A stretch of 64,000 bases of DNA from Cardiocondyla obscurior (lineage: Eukaryota > Arthropoda > Insecta > Hymenoptera > Formicidae): contig NC_091864.1 of NCBI RefSeq assembly GCF_019399895.1, forward strand, positions 1,962,001 to 2,026,000. The letters run 5' to 3'. The translations under genes were made by a program, and so were the position numbers. Positions within the stretch are counted from its first letter, which is position 1. Each line of letters opens with the position of its first letter. Below the pieces are notes generated by a model. It was given only the letters and a program-made list of their open reading frames with translations, was not told the origin of the DNA and made no database searches. This document shows, one piece after another, positions 48,019 through 63,000 of the stretch.

Positions 48019-51000
48019 ACACGTTGCACGTATATCGTTCACCCGCACGCGCACCCCCGCGGTATTGTTCCGTCTCCGTCTTCTCACGTTATATTGGATT
48101 TCCCGCTGTAGTTAGCAGGTTTGTTCTACGCTCGTAAACCCGCTTAAGACAAAATGGAGCCTCAGCGGTGTCGGCGGGAGTATAAAAGTTGATTAAAACT
48201 AATCAATACGATAGCTTCAATTACGAGATGTAACGAGCTCGCACGGCAGCCATTAATGTCGTCGATCGAAATCGATTTATGTATAACAGATGCATAAAGT
48301 TTGCAAATTAATTTTATCAGGTTAGCGAATTACGATTTAATGTATGATAAATATTATATTGTAGACGAAAGTATTAAATAGGTATTATGCAAATAAAAGA
48401 AAATGCACTTATGTTTGTACATATGTGCTTACTGTTTGATAAATCTAATTAAAAATCCATTAATTCTGATCAATTATTTTCCAACGTCTTTCTCAAAAAC
48501 TAAATAGAATTTCTTGTTACGACTCATAAATCTTAATGAAAAGCTTCTTACGTTGTTTCTTAAATCCGATTAATCATTCAGCAGTGCATTAACGTTTATT
48601 ATTCACTTTAATTACTATTTTCCTTCTATTTGACCTGAGCTTTGATAAAAATGTTACCATTATTTCATCCCATTTCGAAACGCGTGTCGGACTCTCGATT
48701 CTTTTTTTATTTTTTATTTTTTTATTCGAATAAAATACGGAAAACTTTAACATTCAAAGAAACGTTTTAAAAACGGACGCGTTTCCGTAACCTCTTGAAT
48801 TTCCACCGCGCGTTTCATTACCGCAAAAGCACGACATTCTGCTTTTTCCGACTTTTGCAGTAATTACTCAGTTGATATGATTGGTTGGGGGTCACGATCC
48901 TTAAGAACCACCTCCTGCTCTCCGGCCTTACGGGATCGAATTATCTGCTTAATGGATGGTAATTGCTGCAAAGGTGCACTTAGCAGAGAAGCCGCGCCCG
49001 GCTTTACGCGGTACTTGTACAGGCTCAAAGCATATCCTTCACAGAAACGACCGTGTCCTATGTTAGACCGTGGGATTTGGTTCTTTTCGCCTTAATATAT
49101 ATCTCAATATTTTCTTTTTTTTTTTTTAAGAAAAAAATGATTGATATGAATTTATAAAAAGAACAAAAATCAAAACTTTATAAAGAGTTTAATTACCGGC
49201 GATTAGAGACATGTGCTATGAACGAACGATTTACAAGCGAGAGCTTGCAGAAAAAAAAAAAACAATTACATGGTGCATGAAGAAATTATTAAAGTAAATT
49301 TCTAATAAATTTTCCCGACCACCCCGTTCGTTTTTTTAAGTAAATTCTCGTCTTTGTTTGCATTAGTCCTAAACCTCGAATATTAATAAAGGAACAGCGA
49401 AACGCTCGACGCCGTAAACTGATGACAGCAGTTGCGAACAGTTAGTTGTAGTACGTTAAGCGACTTGGAAACATAGTACTGCGAGTCTAGGACTCGCTTC
49501 GCGAGGGATCTTCGCTACTCGAGAGACCTCGAAAATCTTTGTTTCGAGAGTAAGAGACGTTTCTCTCTCGGTCAACTTTAACGGTTCGTCCCCGAAACTT
49601 ATAACACCAGTCAGTCAGTCATTCCTGAATTCCGACAAAGACTTTCGACGTTTTGTTCGTCGTCGTTATGAGAATGATGACGACAACGACAAAGAAGATA
49701 ACGGTGGTAATGACGGCGACATTGACGGGACGATCCACGTGTTTTTAAATTCCCCGACGATGCTATCTCTTCGTTAATCTCTACCGCCTTTTCCCAGTTT
49801 GGCTCGGTCGGTCGCCGACTGGAACAATAACGCGGTTGATTGTAATGGAGGCCGGGTGATATCAGTGGCTCATTGTTCTACGATTAACGTCTTATTCGTC
49901 CACGTCTTCTATCGTTTCTGCTCTAGCTTCGCCCTTCCGTTTCTCTTTTAATCTTCCTCTATTTTTTTTCCCTTTTTTTCTTTTTATTTCGGCGTTGAAA
50001 TAATTTTCTTCCGTATTTTTATATACATTCGGAACCAGAGATGGATTCCTCGATAATTTCACGAAGCGTCGCGAGATTTAAAAAGAGAGATGTCGCATTA
50101 AATTTTATTTAATCGCTGTCAGGGAAGTTGAATAATTTTTGTAACTATACCGTTATGACGGAAAAGATTCGCAATAATCACACCGAACAACTGCACTCTA
50201 CATGTAATATTTAATTTTTGACAAGTGAGCTTTGGTCATTTCGAAAATATTTCATTCTCTTTATATCGTAATAATTTTCTTACGTACGTTAAAAATATGG
50301 TTAGTAATATAATCTCACGTTATTATCGCGACGTCGTTTCCAGCGGATGTTTCCGAAGGGAAAAGCTAATTAAAAATCTGATTCGGAGACACGCAGAAAA
50401 CGCACACGTCTAAAGACAATTGCTACAATTCGCACGAGAGACGTCAGCTGTCGCGTGAACGGACGAATGGGGCGGTCTATGTGAAAATCTGAGTTCTGGG
50501 ATACGTCATGCAAAATTGACAATGGGATATGTCGGAGTATACAAGGTGGTTTCGTGACCTCGTTATGTGCTAACGTAGATTACATGATTTATACAGCCAT
50601 ATTCGCCATCTGCCTTGCATCAATGTACCGGAAATGGTTACTCCAAAACGACCTAATTCACGTTTATTGCACGCGAATACGAGACCAAAGTGCGGTAATG
50701 TTCGGGTAATACGCCGCGCGTTGCGGAAATAATACTTTTACGTTAAAATTAAATTACTTATTAATTATGAGAGAATTTCAAATATATATAAAAACGCGTG
50801 AAAATCGAGCGACGTTCAGACGGAATATCAATGATTAATTCGCGAGAGAGGAAGAGCTGTCCGATTTCAGTCGGGCTCGCGGACCGTTGACGGATGAGTG
50901 TCTTTGCGGAGGAGAGTTCGACTCTATTGTACCACCCCCGCGCTACAAATTACGGGGAGCTGTGTACGCTATTCTCGCATCGCATCGCGCATTCAGTCGA

Positions 51001-54000
51001 GCCGGCCACGTCGCAATGCGCGCGCGCTCTTATGAATGGCGTTTCACGCGCGCATGGACCTTCCCCTTCGACGTCGCGTGCATTCGCATCGCAGCGGCAG
51101 GACGCGCTCATCAAGATCCGACGAGATAGGGCTATCAGGCGTTCTCGACGCCCGCACCGTTGCGTTAGAACGCGCACGTGCACGGCAATATGCATTACAA
51201 TGACGAGGGCAACTTTTCACGGTTAGACACGACGCCTCGATTCTCCGCGGACGTCCCCAACTCCCCCCGGGTTCCCGGCGTGTCCCGCATTCCCTTCTGT
51301 CTTTGCATAGTTAGGATGTCCAATCTTCGTTCGACGACGCGCCTAGAAATTCTTTTCGCTCGGACAAACCCTCGACCTTGACATTCCGCGGAAATTTCGG
51401 AGCGCGGGTCCTAGACGACCCAGTTTGCGACCCTAAAACGCTCGCAGCATCCAGTCCGAGTTAGATTATCGCCAGTACGCAACTAAAGATGGTGTAATAT
51501 AGGGACACGTGCGAGTTACGTGCTTCGAATTTCGTGATATTTAAAAGTCAAGTGTTTACTCGGATCGTCCGAATGATAATTTTAATTCTTGGATTTTTAT
51601 TTGTTACGCTTTTTCTTTTTTTCTTTTTAATCGCTGCTGCGTAAAGAGTTTTCTGCTTGTATTAAAAAAATTATATTCGCAGTGAAAGTTATTAAATTTT
51701 CGGTCTCTGAATTTTAATATATTCGGTCTAAAATATTCGATATGTCTCTTTTTACTATTTCAACATTACGCTACCTACGAATTCGAGATTAATTCTTGAG
51801 AAAAAAAAATATAAAACCCGGGGAAGAAAAAAAAAATTTATGTTTTCCTGTTTCGGCTTACAAATTATTATAGTTCGCTGCAGAATGGGTATCGCTGAAT
51901 TATTGCAGATCGCGAATCGTCAGACGGTTTAAATAACGTTGTTACGTGAAATTTAACGCGCATCTTTCCGAACGTGCAATTAACGACGTGACGGGGAGAC
52001 CTCATGAAGGGTGCTTTTTGTCCGAAGCGACGTTTCCAATACCACGGTGCTATAGGGTGTACACGGTGTGTAACGATGTACATTGTATGCGTCTCGTTTC
52101 CGCTCGTCGGTGTCAAGGGAGCTACTCTTGACCGTGGCAGGCCCGACAATCTCGTCTCCGCAGGATCAGACGGCTTTAGCAACGGAGTGGAGGCGGGAGG
52201 AGGATTGGTGCTTGAGGCTCCTTAATTAAGGTCTCTAACAACGGCCCTTGTATCCTGTGGATACGTGGAAGATGGCTACCGCACCCTGATATCCGACGTT
52301 TGACTAATTTCAACCCCTCCGTCAACAACGCGGAATGAATGCGCGAAATGCATTCATTGTCAAGAATTGTGTTGCAGTTACATCGCAGAATAACGAGCCT
52401 GGTGAACGAACGGTTTCTGCGCTAGCTTGCTAATTAACGAAATTGTTTAACGAAATAGTTTAACTATATAAATAAAATTTAAAATTATGTTATCGCGTGT
52501 CTTTAAATCACGCGCCGAGCTTTCGATCGAGTCGAACACGTTGCTCGTCTTTGTTTTGACCATGACCTTGCGTCATTTCTAACGATTTCTGGCTGTAGAG
52601 TCTCAAAGTACGAAGGGGAACATAGTTTCTCTAGCTTCGACCCTAATACCCGGGAACTAGGGTGAGTTCGTAAACGACCACCCTCAAAAACTTGCACCAT
52701 TCATTGCCCTTCTTTATGTCACCATTTATAATAATTTTGAAGAAAAGGAGAGAAAAGGCTTCATATTTTACTTCGTTACATTCGGTTCAGTCATAAAGTA
52801 TGAAACAACCGTGTGTTCTACCTCGTTTCGAGTAGTCTAATTATAAAGAATCACCTAATTTAAATATTTTAATATTAAGCTACGCGCAGATCATTACTCG
52901 GTCTAAAAAATTCATTAATCATACGCATAATTATGTCTCTAGATAAATACTTAATTACCTACTTTTCATTAAATTATTTTACACATTAAAGAATATGTAA
53001 GAAAATTTTAATTTAACCAATTAATAATTTAATAATTACCGTTGTTATATTCTATTCAAAGTATTAAAATTTTTATTATAATTAAAAATACAATAAAAAT
53101 CCGTAATATATATCAACAAGAGAGAAATATTAATATTGAATCTCGTAGAAACTTTATGTACGGCTTACGTTACGAAAGAAGAAAGGAGCCTTCTCGCAAA
53201 TCGCAACGTCAAACGTCGAGCTTTACAAAGTCATTTATTAACCATTCAAAATCCGTCAAGGAACCAGGTATAAAGCGCGGAGCGAAAGCTTTTACTCGCG
53301 GAATTGCGTAAACTCTCTTAGAGCCGCCGATTGCAGCCGGGAATTCCGAAAGGGTTAACGGCCGGTCGCGTTTATCGTCGCGTTAATTCATCGTACGGTG
53401 ATAAATCGGTGCCGCGACGAGGTGGAATGCGCATGCGGGTGCACGCGGACACGATCGCGCCCAAGTTATGCGAAGGCACGATTGTGCACAGCATCGCGGA
53501 TCGCGCGACGACGAGAAGGCGGCGAAAGCGCCCGGAGGGCTTCGTGCAAATATTCCGGGAGGCGCCCCCCTCCTCCTACCGATCGAATGTCATTATCGCT
53601 CCATCATCCACTCGGCAACGACCGAGCCGAGATGCTGATGAATACCACGGCGGGGTTCACTCTCTCCCCCCCGTCGTCGGCTTTTTTCGCGGCGCCCGCG
53701 TTGTTGGCACGTCGCTCGTGAAAATATTTTGCGGAGATATCTATGGCTTCTCTCCTATTCAGCACGGGATTAAAGCGACACGGAGGTGCTTTCGCACGTC
53801 CGCCGATACACACACCTCGCGCCCGCCTATTCTATCCGCGGTATGCGACAGCGCTGATAATTGAGAGCTTTACGTAAAGAAAACTGGGGGAAAAAAAAAG
53901 GAAAAAGAAAAAGAAAAGAGAATAAAAAAAAGCGGAAAATAAAAATTCCTCGGAGTGAATACCCCCTTCCGAACATTTATTTTCTGCTAAAGCAAAGATA

Positions 54001-57000
54001 TGAGTTTGTACGACTAGATCGGATTTCGGTTTAAATTACCTCGGTGAATTTCAACTTCTCCCCTTTTCTGCTCGCGATAGTCCCGAGGCTCGGATTCGCA
54101 TCTTAATTTTTTTCACGACTGCCACGTCTGACTGGAATTTATAATTTCGCATCGTCGCGGTCAGGAAGTGTGAAAATGTAGCTTGGCTCTCTGATGCTCC
54201 CACCTTCTCGTTATATTTTAAACGTCGAGCGCGCGATAACCGCGAGCGTACTTTCCGTAATTTCGCAAAATTACAGAAACATCCGAGCCCGGCTCGTCTT
54301 TCACGTTTCTGACGTTATCGCCGTTCTATCGCGACCAACGGGACGTTTTTATAGATATTCATTCTGCAAACGCCATTTAAGTCAGACGGATATGATGCGG
54401 CGCATCGTTTTGCGCCGATAGATTTCGCGCGGAAAGCTCGAGAGCTCATTTCGTAATTTGTAAGCCTTATTAAATTACCGGCGAGACGTAGAAAGAACTG
54501 CGCGCGGAAATTTGCCCGATCAATATTTGCCGACAGTCGTACATAATTATGATTGATCGATAGAAAAGAAAAAAAAAAAAAAAAAAAATATATCGAGTTA
54601 AATATTTTGACGTTTTACCGGAACTACATATTTATACGAAATCAATATTAACGCAATTAAGAGATAGTGGTGTCGTAAGAGGGCAAAATAGCGGGCTCTA
54701 AAAGGGGTAGCAATCGTCGGTCGATGGGCAATGCCATAACTAAATTGCGCCGAGTGGCAGTAACCTTAAAGAGATGTTTGCGAATTCACGAAATGCATTC
54801 TCGATGCGCAACGATATTTCCGGCCTGGGCGTTTACGATAATTGCCTTAATCGTAATTGCACCGGAAACGCCCGGCTACTTGTATATATACGGTATACTT
54901 TAGAGCTTTTTCAGCGCACGTTCTAAAAGTGCCAACGCGATTACCGAAACGGCCGCGTAGCCGCGCGCGGAAATGCCCGCTATGCTCCTACAATTTCCTC
55001 TCGTTCTGATAATTGCGAGGTAAGAGAAAACTCGCCCCGAAAGCTGCAGGAAAGTGGCTCGGACGATTTCAGACGGCGTTGCCTCTCTCTCTCTCTCGGT
55101 GCCGTAATGCGAGGCATTAATTTGTAACAAGAAAAACATCGAAAGAAAATAATGATACCGATCATTAATATCGTGAACTCACGGGAAATGTTTAAAAAAA
55201 TATCACGTGTCAGAATCCCGTCCCGTCGTTTAAACGCGTCCCATCTTTCTCTCGCACTTTTACCCTAACGACAGACTGCGGAAAATTCGCGGTGAAAGAA
55301 TGTCACGACAGTTTTCCCTCGCTTACTCTTTCCTTTTCACCTTGGACCGTCGTTTCGACGCGGCGTACCAAAGATGCGAAAGCATCGCATTATCACGGAT
55401 CTCGGGCTCTCGACCGTGCGGGATTTCTTTGCGCGAATCGCTTCGCGGATGCTTCAAAGTAAGCCACTTCGACGTGACGCAAATTCGTTTCTCTCTCGGC
55501 AAAAGAGGGGAAAAAAAAAAAATCCCTGAAGATAATGGAGAACTGTCTCTACTGGCACTTGCGTGCACGCACGCACACGCGTGTACCGCGCGTCCGTGCA
55601 CCACATGGGTGATTCGACTTGCTGTTGCGATTCGCAGTCTGCCTCTCTCGAAGGCGGATTTCTCCGCGATAAAATCCCCGGCGAAACATGGGGCTGCTAT
55701 CCGGGCGAGCTTTCCCGCCTGGAAAATGCGATCCGGGGAAAATCTCCTCGGGAAATCTCGGCTCCGCGTTTGCCACGGCGTTTCCGCGTGTGCATGCGTC
55801 CACACGTGAGTGAACACACGGGCCGCCACCGCCTTTCTCGCTCGCCGCCTTTCTTTTTCGGGGAAACATTATTTTCAAGAGCGCGACCGATTCGAAGCAT
55901 CTGGTATAAAAGATGCCGTGCCAGATATTTCCGAATTTTTACGCACAAAAATTATCGCGTAACGTATCTCGCGAACCTAATTTTTTTTTTTTTAATTTTT
56001 TTAATGAAAACATTGAATGAATAAAATTTTTCTGCACTTAACATTGCAACGTTCGACTATTTTTCAATAACTATAAAACATTATATGACACAAAAAAATT
56101 ATCTTATTTATATGTAAATGACGTAATCTCGTTTCTTTCTTAACTGCGGAAGGTCTCGAGATAATAACCCGATATGTCCAGTGGGAATACTACAAAAACT
56201 TAGAGAAGACTGGCCCGAATCGTTATATTCTATACGACGGCGGCTGTTAAAACATTCGTAATGTTAAAGAGTTCACGCGAGGTTAAACGGTCGACATTTG
56301 GAAGAGCGGACTGTAACAAAATTTGATAACGTCTCTTCTAATATATTTATCATGCAATTACCGGGAAGATCTCCCCTGGGATTCCGTAAAATTGGGGGGA
56401 AATAGACGCTGCTCACCCTCTATTAACTTCGTCTAGAGTGTTGTTTTTTCATGAAACGGAAAACGACTTCGATTTCCTTCGCCCTATAATCTGAGAGGGA
56501 AAAAAAATTTTTTTTTATTCGAAGGGCGCGATCGGTCGCCGGCAAGGAAAAGCTCAAGACAAGTCTCTTTAGTCTCTAAACCCGACTTCCATTACTTAAA
56601 GAGGATATCAGACTTTGTATAATTGTTCTAAATTTTATCACTTGACTGTGATGAAAAAAAAATCTAAACTATTTTTTTGCGAATAATTTAGAAATGTTTT
56701 CTTTATTTTTTTTTAATATTATTTTACAGACAGCGTTTATTTGTTGCAAGGCGGGGCACAGTTCGCGAATTTGCCATTTCTCTTTGCTCGATTCTTTCCG
56801 ACAGTCTTCGCGTGTAGGCGAGAATGTAACCGCGCGATACAAGTGACTATATTATTATCATAATTTTCAAATTAAAAATATAGTTCTCCATTTGCGGATC
56901 TATGTCACAAGTTTTAAGAATACGATCTTTGAGCTCGGCTATCTTTAACACGAGCGATTAATTATTCACGAGAATTGCTAATTAAATATTGTCAGCGTTG

Positions 57001-60000
57001 CTAATTGGGGAACGATCGCGAAATAACCGAGAGCCGTGCTCGAGAAAGTGTCGCTATGTCAAAAATGATATTTTCCGGCTAATATTAATTTCTAATTAGC
57101 TTCGTGCGTCAATGGATTAAGTAATTAACGGCCGGATTAATGGTAACGCAAATGTCGGCGCGCTTTGAAAATCAAATTTTCGCTAGTGTTTTTCGCGAGC
57201 TGTCTCTCTTGGACAATTTTCACGAATATTTACGACATTCACCGTGCTGTGCGTAAACTGCAGCGCATGTATCGATTAACGTACCGCGAGCGCGGTCCGC
57301 GATTTAAGAGTCCGCGTTTACGTACGCGCGTTCGTGCAGCGTTTTTCCATTTGTCACCGATTCAGAAACGCAACTGAAATGCAGCACGAAATCGGCGTCC
57401 GCGGCGCATCTCCGACAATACCGGCGCCGATCGCCCGCATTGTTTCATTTTGCCGACGAGGTTGCGAGCGCGGAACGAGGCTTGACGGCACCGTTGGCAC
57501 CGATACACGCAGATTTATTACGCATGCTTCTGGTATATTCATCGCATTCTGACAGAAGATTAATTCAGAAAATTTAATGCCCGAAATAATAGCGCAGTGG
57601 AAATATGAATTCAAGAGCGGGGTATTCCGACTGCGAGAAAGAAAGAATTTCCATCTATCCCCTCCCACCCTCTCCTGAAAATTCAATAGAATAAAGCAGG
57701 GAATAAACATGCGTTTTCCTGCGCAAATTGTGTTAAAATAAAATTCAATCGTGACGTTAGAGGTAGAGGTGGATTTGCTCGCGCCGCTGAAAATTTCGTC
57801 TCCGAAACGCGTTCCCCGAAATTCCAATCGCTCGTGACTCCGATAATTTTGATACTCTGACAGTTTTATTACGAAAAAATCCCGCCTCGAGGAAAAATCG
57901 AGCGAGAAATCTGGGACGGGGTCCTCTACTTTCGTATACGCGTTGTGTACCGTCGTCGTCTATGTCTTGCCAGGACTGCTTCCGATTTGCGGAAGGAAAT
58001 GTCACCGGCATGCGGTGACCTATATATTCGCTTCGCTCGCAGGTGCGAACCTTCAGACATATTGGACATCGGAACGGTCAAGTTCGTTCTCCGTTTCCCC
58101 GCGGTATTTCTCGATAAAGTGCCGAAAACACGTAAAAAAATTACTCGTCCTTTTTTCTACGTCACAATTTCGCGTTAAAATACCCGCGCGATACTGTCCC
58201 GGCATCGAACGTTTGCTTTTTCCGCAATCTTCCGGCTGTTCCTCGCCGTTAAGCATTGAAGATTGTTCCCTCAAGATTCCGTCTGGCGTCGAGATTCTCG
58301 AGCTTGGGACGCGGCTTTTGTTCGGGTTCGTACTACACGAGTTTCAGCTTCAAACGGTGTTTGCTGGCGATGATAGCTTCGTCCTAGATTTTCAGAATCT
58401 CTCTCTCTCTTTCTCTATCTCGTTTCGCCCGCGTTCGGCCGCGCGCGGTGAGCTCAAAATGAAAATGCAAGAAAGTTCCTTCAATTTTTAGCCCTCCCGG
58501 GATTTCATAGTCTACTTTAACGAGTTTAGATATTTCTTTATTCCGCATAATTTATAAAACAGTGTCTTTTAAGCCGCCTAAGTTTTTGAGGCTTAAGACG
58601 CCTAACGAAATCGAATGTCGGAAGTTACGATTATCTTAATCTCAAATTACGTATTCGTCGCCTGAGCTTCAAAAATTATTCATGTATACAAATTGAAAAT
58701 CTCGCGAATGGCATATGGTTATAAAATCGAATTAAATGGATTCCAAGTTTTTATAATTTTTCCGACACTTTTAATATTTTTCTACGTTCGGCTACGAAAC
58801 AGCGCCGAGCTCACATCGAGGAGATTAAGTCCTAAGGAACGCCGAGATAAAAAACGAAATGATCGCGTTACCGCGAAATACAGTACGGTGAGAACTGGCG
58901 CTGATAATCCCCGTAACTCCCCTGATATCGGATAACACGTGACGTGCCACGATAAGTCACGAGAATGCTGCGGCTGTGCACGTACGTGCATATATGCATA
59001 CGCGCACTCCTACACGCACGCCGCCTTTTCCTTACGTTCGCGTTACTAGAGCGAGCTAATTCGATGTAGTCGCGAAAATGGAAGTATGACGCCCGGAGGC
59101 GGTGCCGTCAGCTCGCGCCGCGCTATTTCGCCGTTATACTTACATCCGCAGACACAGGGAGTCTTAAAAACGGTGCATCAACGCGGAAATTTCATTCCCG
59201 GGAGGATTTAAAGGTCGCGCTTTTTCACAACCGTAATCCGCCCTGAATATTTCTAAACGCGCGAAAACGCGGGGGAGAGGGAGGGGGACGACAACGCGCC
59301 GGTGGCCCGGGGAATATTTCGCGATCGTTACCGTTGTCGGGTTTTCCGATTAGATATCCCGCCGTTGAAACGCCGACGATGGAGGGACGCACGCGTGAAA
59401 TAGATTTTCTCCGCCCGAGCAACCCTCAGACACGCCGCGCGACTACAGGAGGGCTTCTTTACAGCGTTACTGTACCAACAACGGCATTTTCCGCGGTGTA
59501 ACGGCGCGCTCGCTCGAGATGAAAGCTGGTTCGTCGTCGCTTGTGTTGCATATCAATGGAAATTCCGCAACCGCAAATTATTCACTGACAGCGGAGTTAT
59601 CCGGGTCTTCTCGATCTCCGGCAAAACGTTTCGTTACGTTCACGCTGCGTTAACGAGAAATTTCGAGACGCGAATAGCGCTTTCTCCCCCCTCTCTCCCC
59701 TGCATCTCGCTCTCACTGCTGCGTGAAATCTCCGCCAAAGTGATTTCCGTCGAGGAGAGAGCGGAGGTGCTGCAACGGCAAGATAATCGTAGACGGATTA
59801 CAGATTAATTCCCCGGTGCTTTCCTCGTCGGGACGCAGATTCATCCGCCTTCCGATTTTTTTTTTTTTTCTTTTTCAACGCTTTTTTTTTCCTCCGTTCG
59901 CTTTCACGAGGAGCACGTTTCCGTGAAGCGAGATAATTCACTTTCCCGTTATCCCGTTGGCGTCGCGATATTTTCGTATTCATCGCCGCTTTATTGGGTG

Positions 60001-63000
60001 GCGATTGACGATGACTCGAGATAACGATTTCATATTTCGCTGTTGATGAAAACAAGTTTCTCTGTCGCAGGAAATTTCAAGCCGTTCGAGTTTTAAAGCG
60101 CGGGTGAAATAACAGCCTTTTTATTTTTCATTAAATTTTGACGTTTACACGACTCGAGATAATACTAGAGTTTCCGAGAAAATAAGAGCGGCAAAAGTTG
60201 TCAAAGGACGGTGATAAAATTTATTAGGGAAGGTATTCGAATACTCGATCAATTTTTATGAAGCTCTACGTCCTTTTAACGGCGGGGAGAAATTCCAAGC
60301 TTCGAAATATGTTGGTTAGCATGAGACCAAGAATATATGCAAACGATATGGTCGTAAGATCTAATGGCCCCGGCGAATTTTGATCAAGATCATCTCGTGC
60401 GCTTGAACAACGCCGAGCGTTGTGTGTACGTGTGCAGTCGACCTACTAGTTACCGGAACGCCAGATCTCGTAGAAATTCCGAGCAAATCCGCGGTTAAAT
60501 CCCTTTCGGTCCTATACTACCGCTTAGTGTCCAGGATTGCCGAATCGGGGTTCGAATCGCAGGCGCTTTGTACAAACCCGATGTAAACGGCGCCCTAATC
60601 GAGCGCTCCGCGAAAAGCTCCCACTCACGGGATCGACATTTCGTGCGGCGGTGCACATCCGGGAATCCGAGTGTAATAAGTCCCCTCGAGATCTCACCCG
60701 CCCGTTTGCTTAGCTTTTGACTTAATTAGCGATCGAAGCCACGACCTGAATTTTTCCTGCGCGAAGAGATGCTCTGCAGCGAGCCGCGAGCCCGTTTCGC
60801 GTGCTTTCGACATTTCGTACGGTTGAAAAAAAAAAAAAAAATAAAAAGCTTCGGTCATTAAATCGTGACGCACGCGCTAACGATGATAAATCGATTTAAC
60901 CCCCTTTCGACTTTGATGTCTCCCAATTGGCGCGCGTCGCAATGCGGACACCGTTTTATAAAAACTGACCGGCAGCTTTTTTTTTAATCGTTCCGGTTCT
61001 ACCCCCCACCGATGTTTTCGGTATACGCGCGTCTGTTTTTAATTACCGCAAAAAACGAAAGGGGAAACAACGAGGCGCCGGCCGAGGGAAACGGATGAAA
61101 GGGTGAAACGCGCGCCGTTTTCACGCCGAGTCCCTGCGACGCCCGGGCGGTAAACCGGCGCGGCTTTATCGTATAATAAAACCGCGTCGCAGCCGTGCGG
61201 CGAAAGGAGATGGGCGCAGGGACGGTGTTATGCAAAAATATGCTGAATTTTCGCCAAAAGTGGCCGGCGAAGTGTGCACCGTCGACTTCTGGCCGCGTCA
61301 CGCGGCGACGGCGGAGGCGTCACGTGGGTTTAACCGTCGAAAATTGCACATATCTTTCGGAACCGCTGACAAGCGAATATGCACGATAATTCCTAATTTT
61401 TAATTTTTTTTCCTCCCCTTCCCTCCCCCCCCCCGACATTCGCGGCCACCTCAAGCCTCGCGGGCGTTTATTCCGTCACGTTCATATCTCGAGCTTGGCT
61501 CCTCCCTACCTGATTCGCGCACATCAAGTCGGAATTTCCCGCGATAATCGTCTCGCTGCGCGCCCTTCCTAAAAGGAGAACAGGTTTTCCGGAAAATTAA
61601 TAAAGAATATTACGCTTCTCGGATAGACGCGCATATTGCGCGCGGGGATGTTTGCAGTTTATATTCGCGGAACGGTTAAATTAAAAGTCCCCCGTGGCCA
61701 CCGCGGCGAAATCGCCGGCAGATTGCATGCGAGATACGTTACGTGGCTTAACAATTGCGCAATCGCATGACCGGCAGCGCGGACGAGTTTTGCAACTGTG
61801 CCACGACGAAATGGAAACATAATAATATAATCGCATTACAAATGCGGGGAATACGAATAAACATACCGATTTTGATTCTCATCAGATTTTTAATCGTGTA
61901 TTAAAGTATTAATGCACTTGGCAATCCGAGCACGAGTTCGAGGAATCGCAAAGTGGAAATGTAAGGTACCTTTAATAATTTGCAATATCTCCGGGCTCTC
62001 GAAATATCGTTCATCTAACATCACCCTGGAGAAATCTTTCGCGAAAACCACCTAATCTCTTTAAAATCCCGTGTATTTTGCAAGGAAAAAAAAAAAGAGA
62101 AACGCACGGACTTCTCGGTTTGTTAAATTAGAGAAAAACGGAGACGACGCTGGATTAGCGTGTATTTAATGACGATGCCGCTCGAGTTCGCGGGAGTTAA
62201 TCGAACGCGATCGTCTCTCCCGGTGGCGGTGTCGAGGAAATTTCCGTTCCCTTGCGTTTTTTCGCGTATCTCCGAGGACCGATAGGTTCGCCGTCGAAAC
62301 CAATGAAGGTGTCTGGGAACCCTCTCTGTCTTATTGGTTTCTGCCCGGCAGAAGTGTTTCCGATTCTCCGTACAGTTTCGTAAGTAGCGATATTTTACCA
62401 CCCCGGCCTAGATCTGCGTTACCTCTTGTCCTCCAATAGAAAAGTGCTCTGTTACTTATCCACGGCGCGTAACGAGGATGTATTGATCATTATCTAAATT
62501 ATTTACAGTAATTTACCGCGGCGCTATGACTCATAAAATTGATAAAATAACCCACCCACAGTCGTATATTTCATACGTATACTATTCCGGCATTTAATAT
62601 TACGCTAAATCGACATGGCGCTTATTAATGAACCGTGTCTCGCGGTAAATAACGAATGTCTATTATTAATAGTAATAAAGAACTGTTACAGGTGAAAATG
62701 TGAATCGACATATTGCAAGACATTCTATTCGTGAATATAGATAATTATGTACAACATGACTGACTTTGATATTTAGTTAAAATATTTTCATATATGTTTA
62801 AATCTTTGTTTTGTCAAAAAAAATTTACAATGCAAAATAGCACGGGACACTTTTTTTATTCTAAATATTTTATTATATCCGAATAGCTTTTGGTTCCACT
62901 ACGTTTATGATAAAAGAACGAAATAAAACTTTACGCTGATAGTTTATCTGATGGACGCTTAAATATATCTGATTCGGCGTGCACAATAAAGGCGCGTAAT

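Noticed and set aside
46355..48115. Similar predicted peptides at the two ends of the foldback (shared MRTPPTKFSP and RTLAAVAAERQAIIAGQC)
   Set aside because: The repeat of the peptide comes from the inverted repeat itself. The frames are short, differ by indels, and include microsatellite-like DNA, so they are not evidence of a duplicated gene.
55300..56024. Overlapping frames of 153 to 169 codons on both strands
   Set aside because: Mutually overlapping frames on both strands of the same CpG-rich block cannot all be genes, and none resembles a known family.
57943..58491. 182-codon plus-strand frame
   Set aside because: Somewhat protein-like in composition, but it ends in a CT-repeat-derived Ser/Leu stretch, has no known motif, and overlaps a second open frame on the same strand. 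It is not supportable without a homologue.
60540..60565. GGGTTCGAATCGC, resembling a tRNA T loop
   Set aside because: The five-base stems on either side do not pair, and no D arm is present upstream.
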